64,000 nt of DNA, taken from an uncultured Microbacteriaceae bacterium. Lineage in GTDB: Bacteria > Actinomycetota > Actinomycetes > Actinomycetales > Microbacteriaceae. Below the pieces are notes generated by a model, which was not told the origin of the DNA, searched no databases, and was given only the letters and a program-made list of their open reading frames with translations. The position numbers were made by a program, and so were the translations under genes. The stretch is from NCBI GenBank assembly GCA_947487835.1, contig CANKXX010000003.1:1-64000 (forward strand), read 5' to 3'. Shown here piece by piece: positions 1 through 8,992 of the stretch. Position 1 is the first letter of the stretch. Every line of letters starts with the position of its first letter.

Positions 1-170
1 ACTTGAGGCCGGGAAGCTCAGCGGCTTTCCCGCACCTTTGGGGTGACAAGTAAGTACTTTACGCAGCCCCTCCAGGGGCCGCAACTCGGCACTACAGCCC
101 GGGCGTGTCGCACCCCGCTCCCTCGGAAGTACGGGGAATCGGGCTCGCTCGGGCCAATGGGCCGGCGGGG
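1..170. other. Intergenic edge, no gene recognised
   Basis: No convincing coding frame or RNA fold is visible here. The one notable element is an imperfect palindrome at 50-62 (GTAAGTACTTTAC, perfect core AAGTACTT), the size and style of a TetR-type operator. It lies downstream of the dehydrogenase gene on the minus strand, so it could belong to a gene beyond the left edge. Confidence 0.4.
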
Positions 171-1643
171 TCAGACCGCGAAGGGATCGGGGGTGAGGGT
201 GTACTTCGTCTCGAGGTACTCGTTGATGCCCTCCGCGCCACCTTCGCGTCCCAGCCCGGACTGCTTGATCCCGCCGAACGGAGCGGCAGCGTTGGACACC
301 ACACCCATGTTGAGACCGACCATCCCACTCTCCAGCCGGTCGATCATGCGCTGACCCCGGGCGAAGGATCCCGTGAAGACGTACGACACCAGCCCGTACT
401 CGGTGCCATTGGCGATGCGCACCGCGTCGTCCTCCGACCCGAACGGCACGACGGACACCACAGGGCCGAAGATCTCCTCCCGGAGGATGCGGCTCCCCTC
501 GCGCACGCCCGTCACCAGCGTCGGCGGGAGGAAGTGCCCCGGACGGTCGAGCGGCTCTCCCCCGGCGACGAGGGTCGCCCCGTGCTCCACCGCGTCCGAC
601 ACGAGCGAGGTCGCCTTGTCGACGGCGCCGGCATTGATGAGCGGGCCGACCGTCACCCCCTCCTCGGTGCCGCGACCGATCCGCAGCTGCCCGATGCGCT
701 CGCGGATGCGACGGGTGAACTCCTCGGCGACCGACTCCTGCACAAGGAATCGATTGGCGGCCGTGCAGGCCTGCCCGACGTTGCGGAACTTCGCCAGCAT
801 CGCCTGGTCCACCGCCCGCTCCAGGTCGGCGTCGTCGAAGACGATGAACGGCGCGTTGCCACCGAGCTCCATGGAGGTGCGCAGAACCTGCTCCGCCGAC
901 TGCTCGAGGAGCTTCTTCCCCACCGCGGTGGAGCCCGTGAAACTCAGCTTGCGCAGCCGCGGATCCGCGATGATCGGCGCCGACACCGCGCCGGCCTGCG
1001 TGGTCGGAAGGACGTTGAGCACCCCGTCGGGCAGTCCGACCTCGCGCAGCAGCTCGGCGAAGTGAAGCGTGGTCAGCGGCGTGAGCTCGGCCGGCTTGAT
1101 GACGACGGTGCAGCCGGCCGCCAGCGCCGGCGCGATTTTGCGCGTGGCCATGGCGAGGGGGAAGTTCCAGGGCGTGATGAGGTAGCAGGGACCCACGGGG
1201 TGCCGGCTCACGATCATCCGGCCCGTCCCCTCGGGGTTCGAGCCGTAGCGGCCCGTGATGCGCACGGCCTCCTCGCTGAACCAGCGCAGGAACTCCCCGC
1301 CGTAGGTCACCTCGCCCGCCGCCTCCGTCAGCGGTTTGCCCATCTCGAGCGTCATCAGCAGGGCGAACTCGTCGGCGCGCTCGCGCAGGAGGTCGAATGC
1401 GCTCCGCAGGAGCTCGCCCCGCTTCCGCGGCGCCGTCGCCGCCCACGACTCCTTCGCCGCGACCGCCGCGTCGAGTGCCCGGACGCCGTCCTCGGGCGAT
1501 GCGTCCGCCACCGTGGCGATCACCGCTCCCGTCGCCGGGTCCTGCACCTCGAAGGTCCGCCCGCCCGTCGCCGCGCCCCACTCCCCGCCGATGAGGAGTC
1601 CCGTGGGGACCGAGGCGAGCAGCTCCTGCTCAGAGATAGTCAT
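171..1643 (-). CDS. gabD: NAD(P)-dependent succinate-semialdehyde dehydrogenase family protein
   Basis: A 490-residue aldehyde dehydrogenase, normal length for the family. It should oxidise succinate semialdehyde, or a similar short aldehyde, to the acid with NAD(P)+ in the cytoplasm, feeding the TCA cycle. Visible motifs are the cofactor-binding TPWNFPLA near residue 158, the general-base segment MELGGNAPF near 255, the nucleophile in GQACTAANR near 290, and the C-terminal [15 protein letters not shown] typical of the GabD class. The position before the catalytic cysteine is Ala rather than the commoner Thr (GQAC for GQTC), as in many GabD proteins. It lies 54 bases after the methyltransferase gene in the same direction. 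The exact aldehyde cannot be fixed from sequence. Confidence 0.9.
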   Translation of the reverse strand: MTISEQELLASVPTGLLIGGEWGAATGGRTFEVQDPATGAVIATVADASPEDGVRALDAAVAAKESWAATAPRKRGELLRSAFDLLRERADEFALLMTLEMGKPLTEAAGEVTYGGEFLRWFSEEAVRITGRYGSNPEGTGRMIVSRHPVGPCYLITPWNFPLAMATRKIAPALAAGCTVVIKPAELTPLTTLHFAELLREVGLPDGVLNVLPTTQAGAVSAPIIADPRLRKLSFTGSTAVGKKLLEQSAEQVLRTSMELGGNAPFIVFDDADLERAVDQAMLAKFRNVGQACTAANRFLVQESVAEEFTRRIRERIGQLRIGRGTEEGVTVGPLINAGAVDKATSLVSDAVEHGATLVAGGEPLDRPGHFLPPTLVTGVREGSRILREEIFGPVVSVVPFGSEDDAVRIANGTEYGLVSYVFTGSFARGQRMIDRLESGMVGLNMGVVSNAAAPFGGIKQSGLGREGGAEGINEYLETKYTLTPDPFAV

Positions 1644-1697
1644 GCTGCGACCCTTCTCGCGTTGGTGGAACGCTCCTCGTCAATGCTAGGCCGCGGG

Positions 1698-2522
1698 TCA
1701 GCCCGGAACGGCGAGGGCCCACATGGCCACCGCGCTCGCCGCGGCTACGTTGAGGGAGTCGATGCCGTGCCGCATGGGGATCGTGACCACGGTGTCGGCC
1801 GCGGCGATCGCCCGCGGGGTGAGCCCGTCCCCCTCCGCGCCGAGGACGATGGCCACGCGCTCGGGCGGCGCGGCGGCGAACTCGGCGAGCGGAACGGCGC
1901 CGGGGGCGAGCGCGAGGGCAGCGGTGTGGAAGCCGGCGGCCGCGAGCATCCCGGACAGCTCGTCCCAGTCGCCGACCCGGGTCCACGGAACCTGCAGCAC
2001 GGTGCCCATGCTGACCCGGATCGCCCGGCGGTAGAACGGGTCGGAGCAGCGCGGCGTGACCAGCACCGCATCCGCGCCGATGGAGCCGACCGAGCGGAAG
2101 ATGGCGCCCACGTTCGTCGGGTCCGCCACGTTCTCGAGCACCACCACGCGCCGGGCACCCTCGAGCAGCACCGCCGCGTCGGGCAGCGCGGGCCGGTTCA
2201 TCGCGGCGATGAGGCCGCGGTGCAGCATGTAGCCGGTCAGCTCCGCGAGCAGCTCCCCCGGTCCGACGAAGATCGGCACATCGGGATGGTCGGCGAGGGC
2301 CTCGAGCGCCTCGTCCACGGTGTTGCCGAGCGCGAGGACGGACCGCGGCACGTGGCCCGCGGCGAGCGCGCGCCGGAGCACGAGCACCGACTCGGCCAGG
2401 TAGAGGCCGTACTCGGAGCCGCGGGCCTTGCGCAGCGCGACGTCGGTCTGGTGCGCGTAGTCGGCGAGCCGCGGATCCCCGAGCCCGGTGATGGGGACGA
2501 CGCGATCCCGGGTCGGGGTCAC
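1698..2522 (-). CDS. TrmH/SpoU family RNA methyltransferase
   Basis: A 274-residue SPOUT-class protein that should transfer a methyl group from S-adenosylmethionine to ribose 2'-OH in rRNA or tRNA. The three family motifs are present: NVADPTNVGAIFRS near 142 (motif 1), VLGAEGDGLT near 225 (motif 2), and IPMRHGIDSLNVAAAS near 252 (motif 3, forming the trefoil knot). An N-terminal extension of about 110 residues resembles the substrate-binding domain of 23S rRNA enzymes. The GTG start overlaps the stop of the nicotinamidase gene by four bases (GTGA), so the two are co-translated. Whether the target is rRNA or tRNA cannot be told. Confidence 0.9.
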   Translation of the reverse strand: MTPTRDRVVPITGLGDPRLADYAHQTDVALRKARGSEYGLYLAESVLVLRRALAAGHVPRSVLALGNTVDEALEALADHPDVPIFVGPGELLAELTGYMLHRGLIAAMNRPALPDAAVLLEGARRVVVLENVADPTNVGAIFRSVGSIGADAVLVTPRCSDPFYRRAIRVSMGTVLQVPWTRVGDWDELSGMLAAAGFHTAALALAPGAVPLAEFAAAPPERVAIVLGAEGDGLTPRAIAAADTVVTIPMRHGIDSLNVAAASAVAMWALAVPG

Positions 2523-3112
2523 GCGAGCGGGGCGCGCGAGTCCGTGACGGTCGCCCCCTCGGCCGAGATCCGCTCGAACGCGGCCCTCGTCGTCTCGTCC
2601 GCGACCCCGGCGACGAGGTCGGTGAGCACCCGAACCCGCCGCCCCGCGTGGACGGCGTCGAGCGCGGAGGCCAGCACGCAGTAGTCCGTGGCGATGCCGA
2701 CGACGTCGACGTCGGTCACGTTCCGCTCCTCGAGCAGCTGCGGCAGGGTCTGCCCGTCGTCGCTCACGCCCTCGAACAGCGAGTAGGCAGGTCTCCCCTG
2801 TCCTTTGCGCACGTGGACGTCGACCCGCCCGGTGTCGAGGGCGGGGTGGTAGTCGGCGCCCGGGGTTCCGGCGACGCAGTGCACGGGCCAGGTCCCGACG
2901 AAGTCCGGCGCCGCCGTCGTGGCGAAATGGCCGCCGTTGTCGTTGTCACCGTCATGCCAGTCGCGTGAGGCCACGACCACGTCGTAGCGCTCCGGATGCT
3001 CAGCGAGGTAGGCGGACACGCCCTGCGCCACCGCGGCTCCGCCGGGCACGCCGAGCGCGCCGCCCTCGGTGAAGTCGTTCTGCACGTCGACGATGAAGAG
3101 CGCTCGTGTCAC
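2519..3112 (-). CDS. pncA: Nicotinamidase, isochorismatase-like hydrolase
   Basis: A 197-residue cysteine hydrolase that deamidates nicotinamide to nicotinate for NAD salvage. The expected triad is present: Asp9 in FIVDVQNDF, Lys103 in VRKGQ and Cys145 in GIATDYCV. The metal-site residues (DWH at 51-53 and His62) and the cis-peptide segment before the cysteine are also there. That set separates true nicotinamidases from other isochorismatase relatives. It follows the D,D-carboxypeptidase gene by 29 bases and overlaps the methyltransferase gene by four. Confidence 0.92.
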   Translation of the reverse strand: MTRALFIVDVQNDFTEGGALGVPGGAAVAQGVSAYLAEHPERYDVVVASRDWHDGDNDNGGHFATTAAPDFVGTWPVHCVAGTPGADYHPALDTGRVDVHVRKGQGRPAYSLFEGVSDDGQTLPQLLEERNVTDVDVVGIATDYCVLASALDAVHAGRRVRVLTDLVAGVADETTRAAFERISAEGATVTDSRAPLA

Positions 3113-3141
3113 GGGGAATCCGATCCCGGGCCGCGGCCCGA

Positions 3142-4647
3142 TCAGTTGTTGGAGAGATTGTTGCCGCAGCGGTACGCGCCGGTGGTGATGGTGTCGAGCG
3201 CGATCTTCGCGTTGTCGCGCACGGTGCCGATGGCGTAGAAGGCGAAGGTGAGGGGCGTGCCGTCGGCGGCCGTGATGATGCCGGACAGCGTGTAGCCGGT
3301 GTCGATCCAGCCGGTCTTCGCCACGACGTTGCCGCGGGCGACCGCGTTCTCACCGGTGAACCTGCTGGTCAGCGTGCCCGTCCGCCCGGCGACCGGAAGC
3401 CCGTCGTAGATCGAGCCGAGCGCGCCCTCCCGTGCGTTGACCTTCACCATGAGGCCGGCCAGGAACGCCGGCGGAACGCGGTTGTCGGGGCTGAGGCCCT
3501 GCCCGTCGACGATGAGCATGGTCGAGGTGTCGAGGCCGTACGGCTCGAGCGCCTTCGGGATGCCGGTCGCGAGCGCGTCCTGGGTGTTGCCCGCGCCGAC
3601 CCTGATGGCGACGAGGCGGGCGAGCGTCTCGGCCAGCGTGTTGTCCGAGATGGTGAGGGCGGTCTGGATCAGCGACGAGACCGGCTGCGACTGCACCTCG
3701 CCGAGCACCGGTGCGCCGGCCGGCGCGACTCCCTCGACGATGGCGGCGTCGACTCCGAGCGCGTCCGCGAACGCCGCGCCCGCGCGGCTCACCGGCGCCT
3801 CGCTGCGCGGGGACACGATCGCCCCCGGGTCCGCGCGGTCGGCGTCGACCTGGAGCGCGGTGATCTCGCTGCTGTACCCGATGCTGAGCTCGGTGCGGGC
3901 CCAGGACGGATGCCACACCGGGCCGGAGAACAGCGACGTGTCGAGCACGATCCTCGTGATCGGCGTGCCCGCCGTTGCGGGATCGGCGGCCCACGCTGCC
4001 CGCACCTGGGCGGCGAGGTCGCTGATCCGCGGCGCTCCGGGATAGACCGAGGCGCCGGAGGCGAGCCGGGAGAGCGTGGGGTCGCCGCCGCCGACGAGGA
4101 CGACGGTGCCGGGCTCGGCCCCCCTGACCACGCGCGTGCTGATGCGGTGGTCGGGACCGAGCGCCGCCAGGGCCGCGGCCGAGGTGACGACCTTCATCAC
4201 GCTCGCGGTCCTCTCCGGGGTGTCGCCGCCCCGGTCGAAGAGCACCTCGCCCGTGGCGGCGTTGAGCACGGAGCCCTGGAAGGACGCGAGCCGCGGGTCG
4301 GTGGACAGCGCAGCGATGGAGCAGGTGCGCAGCCTCGACGCCGCGGGCTGGGTCGCCGGCACCGGGCGGGCGGTCTCCGTGGGCGTCGGTGACGGGGTCG
4401 GGGAGGGCTCCGGTGTCGACGGCTGCGCTGAGGCGACCGGGGATGGCGCGTCCGGGCTTTGCGCTGATCCCACCGCGGCACCGGCGCTCACCGCCCCCGC
4501 CCCGAGGAGCACGAACGCCGTCGCGGCCGCGGAGGCGAGCCAGGCGTGACGGTGCCGGCGCATGGACGCGCCGAGCCCGACGGGCCGTGCCGCGGCGGGC
4601 CCCGCAGGCGCGGGCTGCCTCGGCGGCGTCTGCTCGGGCGGAATCAC
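3142..4647 (-). CDS. dacB: D-alanyl-D-alanine carboxypeptidase/endopeptidase, PBP4 (DacB) class
   Basis: A 501-residue exported penicillin-binding protein of peptidase family S13 that trims D-Ala or cuts cross-links in peptidoglycan outside the membrane. The active-site set is complete: SVMK at 149-152, SDN at 334-336 and KTG at 444-446. A positively charged N terminus, one hydrophobic segment at about 36-58, and a Pro/Ser/Thr-rich linker at about 64-100 point to a membrane-anchored or secreted protein. The in-frame Met29 (MRRHRHAWLAS) would give a more usual signal peptide and may be the true start. It heads the operon running into nicotinamidase and the methyltransferase. Confidence 0.92.
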   Translation of the reverse strand: MIPPEQTPPRQPAPAGPAAARPVGLGASMRRHRHAWLASAAATAFVLLGAGAVSAGAAVGSAQSPDAPSPVASAQPSTPEPSPTPSPTPTETARPVPATQPAASRLRTCSIAALSTDPRLASFQGSVLNAATGEVLFDRGGDTPERTASVMKVVTSAAALAALGPDHRISTRVVRGAEPGTVVLVGGGDPTLSRLASGASVYPGAPRISDLAAQVRAAWAADPATAGTPITRIVLDTSLFSGPVWHPSWARTELSIGYSSEITALQVDADRADPGAIVSPRSEAPVSRAGAAFADALGVDAAIVEGVAPAGAPVLGEVQSQPVSSLIQTALTISDNTLAETLARLVAIRVGAGNTQDALATGIPKALEPYGLDTSTMLIVDGQGLSPDNRVPPAFLAGLMVKVNAREGALGSIYDGLPVAGRTGTLTSRFTGENAVARGNVVAKTGWIDTGYTLSGIITAADGTPLTFAFYAIGTVRDNAKIALDTITTGAYRCGNNLSNN

Positions 4648-4751
4648 CGCACCATGATATCGGCGGCACCCTCGCGGCCCCTGGGCCGACGCGTGTGACC
4701 GCAGTGATCAGGGCGTCGGTCGACGGACCCGGACGGGGGTGGAGGTGGTGG

Positions 4752-4824
4752 GGCCGCCTGTGGGAATCGAACCCACGACCTTCTCATTACGAGTGAGACG
4801 CTCTGCCGACTGAGCTAAGGCGGC
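4752..4824 (-). tRNA. tRNA-Thr (anticodon CGT)
   Basis: The minus strand folds into a full cloverleaf: acceptor GCCGCCT/AGGCGGC, D arm GCTC/GAGC, anticodon stem TCTCA/TGAGA with loop CTCGTAA (anticodon CGT, reading ACG), and T arm GTGGG-TTCGATT-CCCAC. The next three minus-strand bases (4751-4749) read CCA, so the 3' end may be encoded. The discriminator then would be C. Confidence 0.96.
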
Positions 4825-4877
4825 GTGTCCAGCGGTTTCCGCGGGCACAGCATCCCACTATAGCGGATGCCGGGAGG

Positions 4878-5504
4878 TCATCGAATCGTGTGCATCGCGG
4901 CGAAGGATTCACGGAACCGGAACGTCAGGGAGCCGGACGCGCTGTCCTCCACCCAGCCCGACCACGCGTGCTTCAGCGCGGCGGTCGCCACGAGCGTGAT
5001 GAGCAGACCGCGGTCCAGCAGCTCGCCGCGGGGCCGGCCGGCGTACTCGTCCGAGCGGGCGAGCCGGTCGGCCACGATCTCGGCGATCGCCGCCTCGAAC
5101 TGCCGCAGCGACGCCATGCGGGCGCCGAAGATCTGCGGGTGCTCCTTGAGCACGCTGCGGCGGAGACGCTGCAGCTCGTGGTCCCCCTCGCTCGCCTCGG
5201 CCGACCAGGCGAGCAGCTCGGCGAGGTCCTCGAGCACGGAGCCCTCGGCCGGCGCCGAGAGGAAGTGCTCGACCTGCTCCTGCGGCGGGACCGGCAGGCT
5301 GTCGCCGATGAGCGCCGCCTCCTTCGACCCGAAGTAGTTGAAGAACGTGCGGGGCGAGACCCCGGCCTCGGCGCTGATGTCGTCGACGGTGACCCGGTCG
5401 ATCCCACGCTCGCAGACAAGGCTGAGCACGGCGCGCTGGATGCCGCGCCTCGTGGCGAGGCGCTTGCGTTCCCGGAGGCCGGGCTCGACCGCGACGGTGC
5501 TCAT
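4878..5504 (-). CDS. TetR family transcriptional regulator
   Basis: A 208-residue one-component repressor. The N-terminal HTH runs from about residue 12 to 60, with the recognition region ISAEAGVSPRTFFNYFGSKEA typical of TetR proteins. The rest is a helical ligand/dimer domain of no recognisable specificity. A longer frame begins at 5537, but the internal ATG at 5504 starts the usual MSTVAVEPGLRERKR lead-in and is preferred. It lies 89 bases downstream of the exported hydrolase gene, in the same direction, and that gap probably holds its promoter. The regulated gene is not identifiable. Confidence 0.88.
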   Translation of the reverse strand: MSTVAVEPGLRERKRLATRRGIQRAVLSLVCERGIDRVTVDDISAEAGVSPRTFFNYFGSKEAALIGDSLPVPPQEQVEHFLSAPAEGSVLEDLAELLAWSAEASEGDHELQRLRRSVLKEHPQIFGARMASLRQFEAAIAEIVADRLARSDEYAGRPRGELLDRGLLITLVATAALKHAWSGWVEDSASGSLTFRFRESFAAMHTIR

Positions 5505-5593
5505 GGCTCGATCATTGCACTCGACGCAAATCTGCACAAAGGGGGCGGACCGTGCACCGTCGCCATCCGTCCGCGGGCCGATTCAGCGCTGCG

Positions 5594-7159
5594 TCAGCAG
5601 GTGAGGCCGTCCTCCGGCACCGTGCCGTCCACGAAGTAGTCGTCGACGGGGGTGTTGATGCACTCGTCCTTCTCGTCGTAGGCGATGTGCCCCTCACCCT
5701 CGTAGGTGAGCAGCACGGCGCTCTCCAGCTGGTCGGACAGCGCCTCCGCCCAGCGGTACGGGGTCGCCGGGTCGTTCGTGGTACCCACGACGACGATCGG
5801 GTCGGCGCCCTCGCCCGTCACCGGCTCGACGGTGTCACCGCGGTAGGAGAAGGGCCAGTTCGCGCACTGCACGTCGCCCAGCGTGTCGTACTCGCTCAGC
5901 GGGTCGATCTCCCGCAGCTGCTCGTTGAGGGCGGCGATCGACGCGGGGTCGGTGTCGACCGGGTAGTCGATGCAGTTGATCGCGGTGAACGCCTCGAAGA
6001 GGTTGCTGTCGTACGAGCCGTCCTCGCCGCGCTGGAAGTAGCTGTCGGCGAGCACGAACGCCGTGGTTGCATCGCCCTGCATCACCTCGGCGAACGCCTG
6101 GCTGAGGTAGGGCCAGTACTCCTCGGTGTACATGGCCGAGTTGATGGCGGTCGTCATCACGTTCGGGTTGAGCTGCCGGCCGTCGGTCGACCGGATCGGG
6201 CTGGCCCCGAGGCCATCGAGCATGGTGTCCACCATGACGAGGGCGTCGTCGACCGATCCGCGGAACGGGCACTCCGCCGGGGTCTCGAGGCAGTCGGCGA
6301 GGTAGGCCCGGATGGCGGAGTCGAAGCCCTCGGCCTGCTGCACGATCGTGTCGAAGCGGGACAGGCTGGAGTCCGTCGCGCCGTCGAGCACCACCCGGCC
6401 CACGTTCTCGGGGAAGGTGTCGGCGTACTGGGCGCCGATGTCGCTGCCGTAGGAGAACCCGAAGTAGTTGAGCTTCTCGTCGCCGACCACGGCGCGCAGC
6501 ATGTCGAGGTCGTGCACGGTGCTCGCCGTGTCGACGAACTCGAGCAGGGGGCCGGTGTTCTGGAGGCAGGACTGGGCGAAGTCGACCGACTGGTCCGTCG
6601 CCTTCTGGATGTAGGCGGGGCTGTCGACCGGGTCGGGGATGTACGAGTACAGGTAGGCGTCCAAGCTGGCGTCGTCCTTGCAGTCGACGGCGGAGGAACG
6701 TCCGACACCGCGCGGGTCCCAGCCCACGACGTCGAAGTTCTCCTGCAGCCGCTCGGAGACGGCGTAGTCCACGGAGTCCTTGATGAAGTCGTACCCCGAG
6801 GCGCCGGGGCCGCCGGGGTTGACGAACAGCGACCCCTGGGGCTCGCCGGGGGCCGTGTGCCGGGACAGGGCGAGCTCGATGTCGGTCGCGGGGTCCGGGC
6901 TCTCCCAGTCGAGCGGGGCCGTGGCGGTCGCGCAGGTCGCCTCCTCGCCGCAGTCCTCCCAGGTCAGCACCTGCTCGTAGTACGGGCGCAGCGCGGCGTC
7001 GACCGTCTCGCCCGTCGGGGCTGATGTGCGGGACGGGGCCTCCCGGTCCGGCACGAACAGCGAGACGCATCCGCTGAGCAGGAGCGCCGTGGTGAGGGCC
7101 GTGGCGGCCGCGGCCAGCCGTCGGGCTGCGCTCGCGCGCCGGGAGCGGGGGATGGTCAC
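5594..7159 (-). CDS. Lipoprotein alpha/beta hydrolase with TAP-like C-terminal domain (peptidase S33-like)
   Basis: A 521-residue exported hydrolase. A lipobox (LLLSGC, Cys31) follows a hydrophobic segment, so it should be lipidated and held on the outer face of the membrane. The alpha/beta-hydrolase fold shows the oxyanion segment NPGGPGASG near 114, the nucleophile elbow GFSYG with Ser236, and late acid and His candidates in TTNDPATP and GEGHIAYD. The C-terminal part matches the TAP-like domain of Streptomyces tripeptidyl aminopeptidases, so release of short N-terminal peptides is likely, though esterase activity is possible. Its start overlaps the stop of holB by four bases. Confidence 0.87.
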   Translation of the reverse strand: MTIPRSRRASAARRLAAAATALTTALLLSGCVSLFVPDREAPSRTSAPTGETVDAALRPYYEQVLTWEDCGEEATCATATAPLDWESPDPATDIELALSRHTAPGEPQGSLFVNPGGPGASGYDFIKDSVDYAVSERLQENFDVVGWDPRGVGRSSAVDCKDDASLDAYLYSYIPDPVDSPAYIQKATDQSVDFAQSCLQNTGPLLEFVDTASTVHDLDMLRAVVGDEKLNYFGFSYGSDIGAQYADTFPENVGRVVLDGATDSSLSRFDTIVQQAEGFDSAIRAYLADCLETPAECPFRGSVDDALVMVDTMLDGLGASPIRSTDGRQLNPNVMTTAINSAMYTEEYWPYLSQAFAEVMQGDATTAFVLADSYFQRGEDGSYDSNLFEAFTAINCIDYPVDTDPASIAALNEQLREIDPLSEYDTLGDVQCANWPFSYRGDTVEPVTGEGADPIVVVGTTNDPATPYRWAEALSDQLESAVLLTYEGEGHIAYDEKDECINTPVDDYFVDGTVPEDGLTC

Positions 7160-8355
7160 GGTGCGGATCCCTTCCGGATTGCGGAGATGAGCATGGCCTC
7201 GAGCGAGAGGGCCGGCGACACGTTCGCGTCGATGCGGGTCCGGGCCAGCGCGATGGCGTCGAGGGTCGCGAGCGACTGAGTGGGGGTGGCCGCACTCGCG
7301 GCCTCCTCCAGCTCACCCTGGATCGCCGCGTTCACCGTGTCGACCGGTGCGTCGAGCTGCAGCAGCAGGATGTCGCGGTACAGCGACTGCAGGTCGACGA
7401 GGATGCGGTCGAGCCCGTCGCGGAGGCTCCGCGTGGCGCGGCGCTTCTGGTCCTCCTCTAGGGCCCGCAGCTGCGAGCGCAGGGCCGCGGGAACTGCGCC
7501 GCCCTCGTGGACGCCGAGGGATCGCAGGGCGCTCTGGCGCTCCTCGGCGTCGCGCTCGACGGTGATGGCCTTGGCGTCGTCGCTGGCGATCGCGAGCAGC
7601 CGCGTCGCCGCCTCGACCGCGCCCGCGACGGAGCGGATCCCGAGCGCGACGCGGAGGGTCTCCTCGCGGCGGGAGCGCGCCTCGGCGCTCGTCGCCAGCC
7701 GGTGCGCCATGCCGATGTGGCTCTGCGACTCGCGTGCGGCGCGCAGCGCGATCCCGTGGTCGACGCCATCACGGCGCTCGATCAGCTGGGCGACCTCGTC
7801 GACGCTCGGCACCCGGAGCCGCACGGAGCGCACCCGGGACCGGATGGTCGGCAGCAGGTCCGCCTCGCTCGGCGCGCAGAGGATCCACACCGTGCGCTCC
7901 GGCGGCTCCTCCAGCGCCTTGAGCAGCACGTTCGAGGTGATCTCGGTCATGCGGTCGGCGTCCTCGATGATCATGACCCGGTACCGGCTCACCGACGGGG
8001 AGAACTGCGACGCGGCGACGAGCGAGCGCACCTCGGCGCGCGAGATGATGACCCGCTCCGTGCTGAGCACCCCGAGGTCGGGGTGGGTGCGGGCGTCGAC
8101 CTGCTTCCGGGTGAGCCGGTCGCCCTCGGGCGTGCCCGGGCTGAGGAGCGCGGTCGCGAAGGCGTAGGCGAGGTTCGAGCGGCCGGACCCGGGCGGGCCC
8201 GTGATCAGCCACGAGTGCGTCATGGAGGAGGAGTCCGTGACGCCGGCCGAGCCGCCGTCGCCGTCCGCTCCAGCGGCACCGGACACCGTCGCGGCGGCGC
8301 GGAAGATCGCGATCGCCTCGGGCTGTCCCGTCAGGTCGTCCCACACCGTCGTCAC
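7156..8355 (-). CDS. holB: DNA polymerase III subunit delta-prime
   Basis: A 399-residue clamp-loader subunit that helps place the beta clamp on DNA. The AAA+ module has a P-loop-like GPPGSGRS at 53-60, with Arg in place of the catalytic Lys, as expected for the ATP-inactive delta-prime. It also has sensor 1 region ALEEPPERTVWILCAPS and the SRV-type segment RSRVRSVRLRVP. An Asp/Gly-rich insertion lies at about 29-45. The stretch where clamp-loader subunits often carry four zinc-binding cysteines (just before THPDL) has none. The gene lies one base after tmk and overlaps the following hydrolase by four bases. Position next to tmk and topA supports the call. Confidence 0.9.
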   Translation of the reverse strand: MTTVWDDLTGQPEAIAIFRAAATVSGAAGADGDGGSAGVTDSSSMTHSWLITGPPGSGRSNLAYAFATALLSPGTPEGDRLTRKQVDARTHPDLGVLSTERVIISRAEVRSLVAASQFSPSVSRYRVMIIEDADRMTEITSNVLLKALEEPPERTVWILCAPSEADLLPTIRSRVRSVRLRVPSVDEVAQLIERRDGVDHGIALRAARESQSHIGMAHRLATSAEARSRREETLRVALGIRSVAGAVEAATRLLAIASDDAKAITVERDAEERQSALRSLGVHEGGAVPAALRSQLRALEEDQKRRATRSLRDGLDRILVDLQSLYRDILLLQLDAPVDTVNAAIQGELEEAASAATPTQSLATLDAIALARTRIDANVSPALSLEAMLISAIRKGSAP

Positions 8356-8356
8356 G

Positions 8357-8992
8357 TCAGCCCAGCAGTTCCTCGAGCCGGCCGCGGATGACGCCCGCGA
8401 TGTCGGCGATGGGCAGGGTCGCGTCGACGACGAGGAACCGCTCCGGCTCCGCGTCGGCCAGCTCGAGGTACGCGGCGCGCACGCGGGCGTGGAAGTCGCT
8501 CTTCTCGGCCTCGAGCCGGTCGTACCGCGTCCGCACGGTGTCGAGCCGATCGCGCGCCGCGCCCTCGTCGAGGTCGAGAAGCACGGTGAGGTCCGGCAGC
8601 AGCCCCTCGGCCGCCCAGAGCGACAGCGAGCGGATCTCCGCGGCGTCCAGCACGCGGCCGGCGCCCTGGTAGGCGACGGACGAGTCGAGGTAACGGTCCT
8701 GGATCACCACGTCGCCCCGCTCGAGCGCCGGGCGCACGCGAGTGGCGATGTGGTGCGCGCGGTCCGCGGCGTAGAGCAGCGCCTCCGCCCGCGGAGCGAT
8801 GTGCCCGCGGCTGTGCAGCACGATCTCCCGCACCTCGACCCCGAGGTCGGTGCCCCCGGGCTCGCGCGTGCGGACCACGGTGCGGCCCGCCCGCGCGAGC
8901 CACTGCTCGAGCAGCTCCGCCTGCGTCGTCTTGCCGGACCCGTCGCCACCCTCGAGGGTCACGAACAGGCCGCGGGGTCGCCCACCCGTCAC
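8357..8992 (-). CDS. tmk: Thymidylate kinase (dTMP kinase)
   Basis: A 211-residue P-loop kinase that phosphorylates dTMP to dTDP for DNA synthesis. The P-loop is GGDGSGKT at 15-22, followed by the dTMP-binding DR[YH] segment QDRYLDSSVAYQGAGR and the lid region DRLDTVRTRYDRLE. The length is normal. Its start overlaps the topA stop by four bases (ATGA), and holB follows after one base. These replication genes therefore appear to be made together. Confidence 0.95.
   Translation of the reverse strand: MTGGRPRGLFVTLEGGDGSGKTTQAELLEQWLARAGRTVVRTREPGGTDLGVEVREIVLHSRGHIAPRAEALLYAADRAHHIATRVRPALERGDVVIQDRYLDSSVAYQGAGRVLDAAEIRSLSLWAAEGLLPDLTVLLDLDEGAARDRLDTVRTRYDRLEAEKSDFHARVRAAYLELADAEPERFLVVDATLPIADIAGVIRGRLEELLG

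Noticed and set aside
1-170. Left-edge bases as an RNA gene or riboswitch
   Set aside because: No consistent stem set or conserved core could be built; only a short palindrome is visible.
105-2684. Plus-strand open frame of 859 codons opposite the first three genes
   Set aside because: It is a shadow of the minus-strand genes: the product is Arg/Gly/His-rich and low in complexity, while the opposite frames match known families.
5505-5593. TTGCAC/TGCACAA segments before the TetR gene as its operator
   Set aside because: The arms are not true inverted repeats and spacing is irregular; too weak to list as a site.
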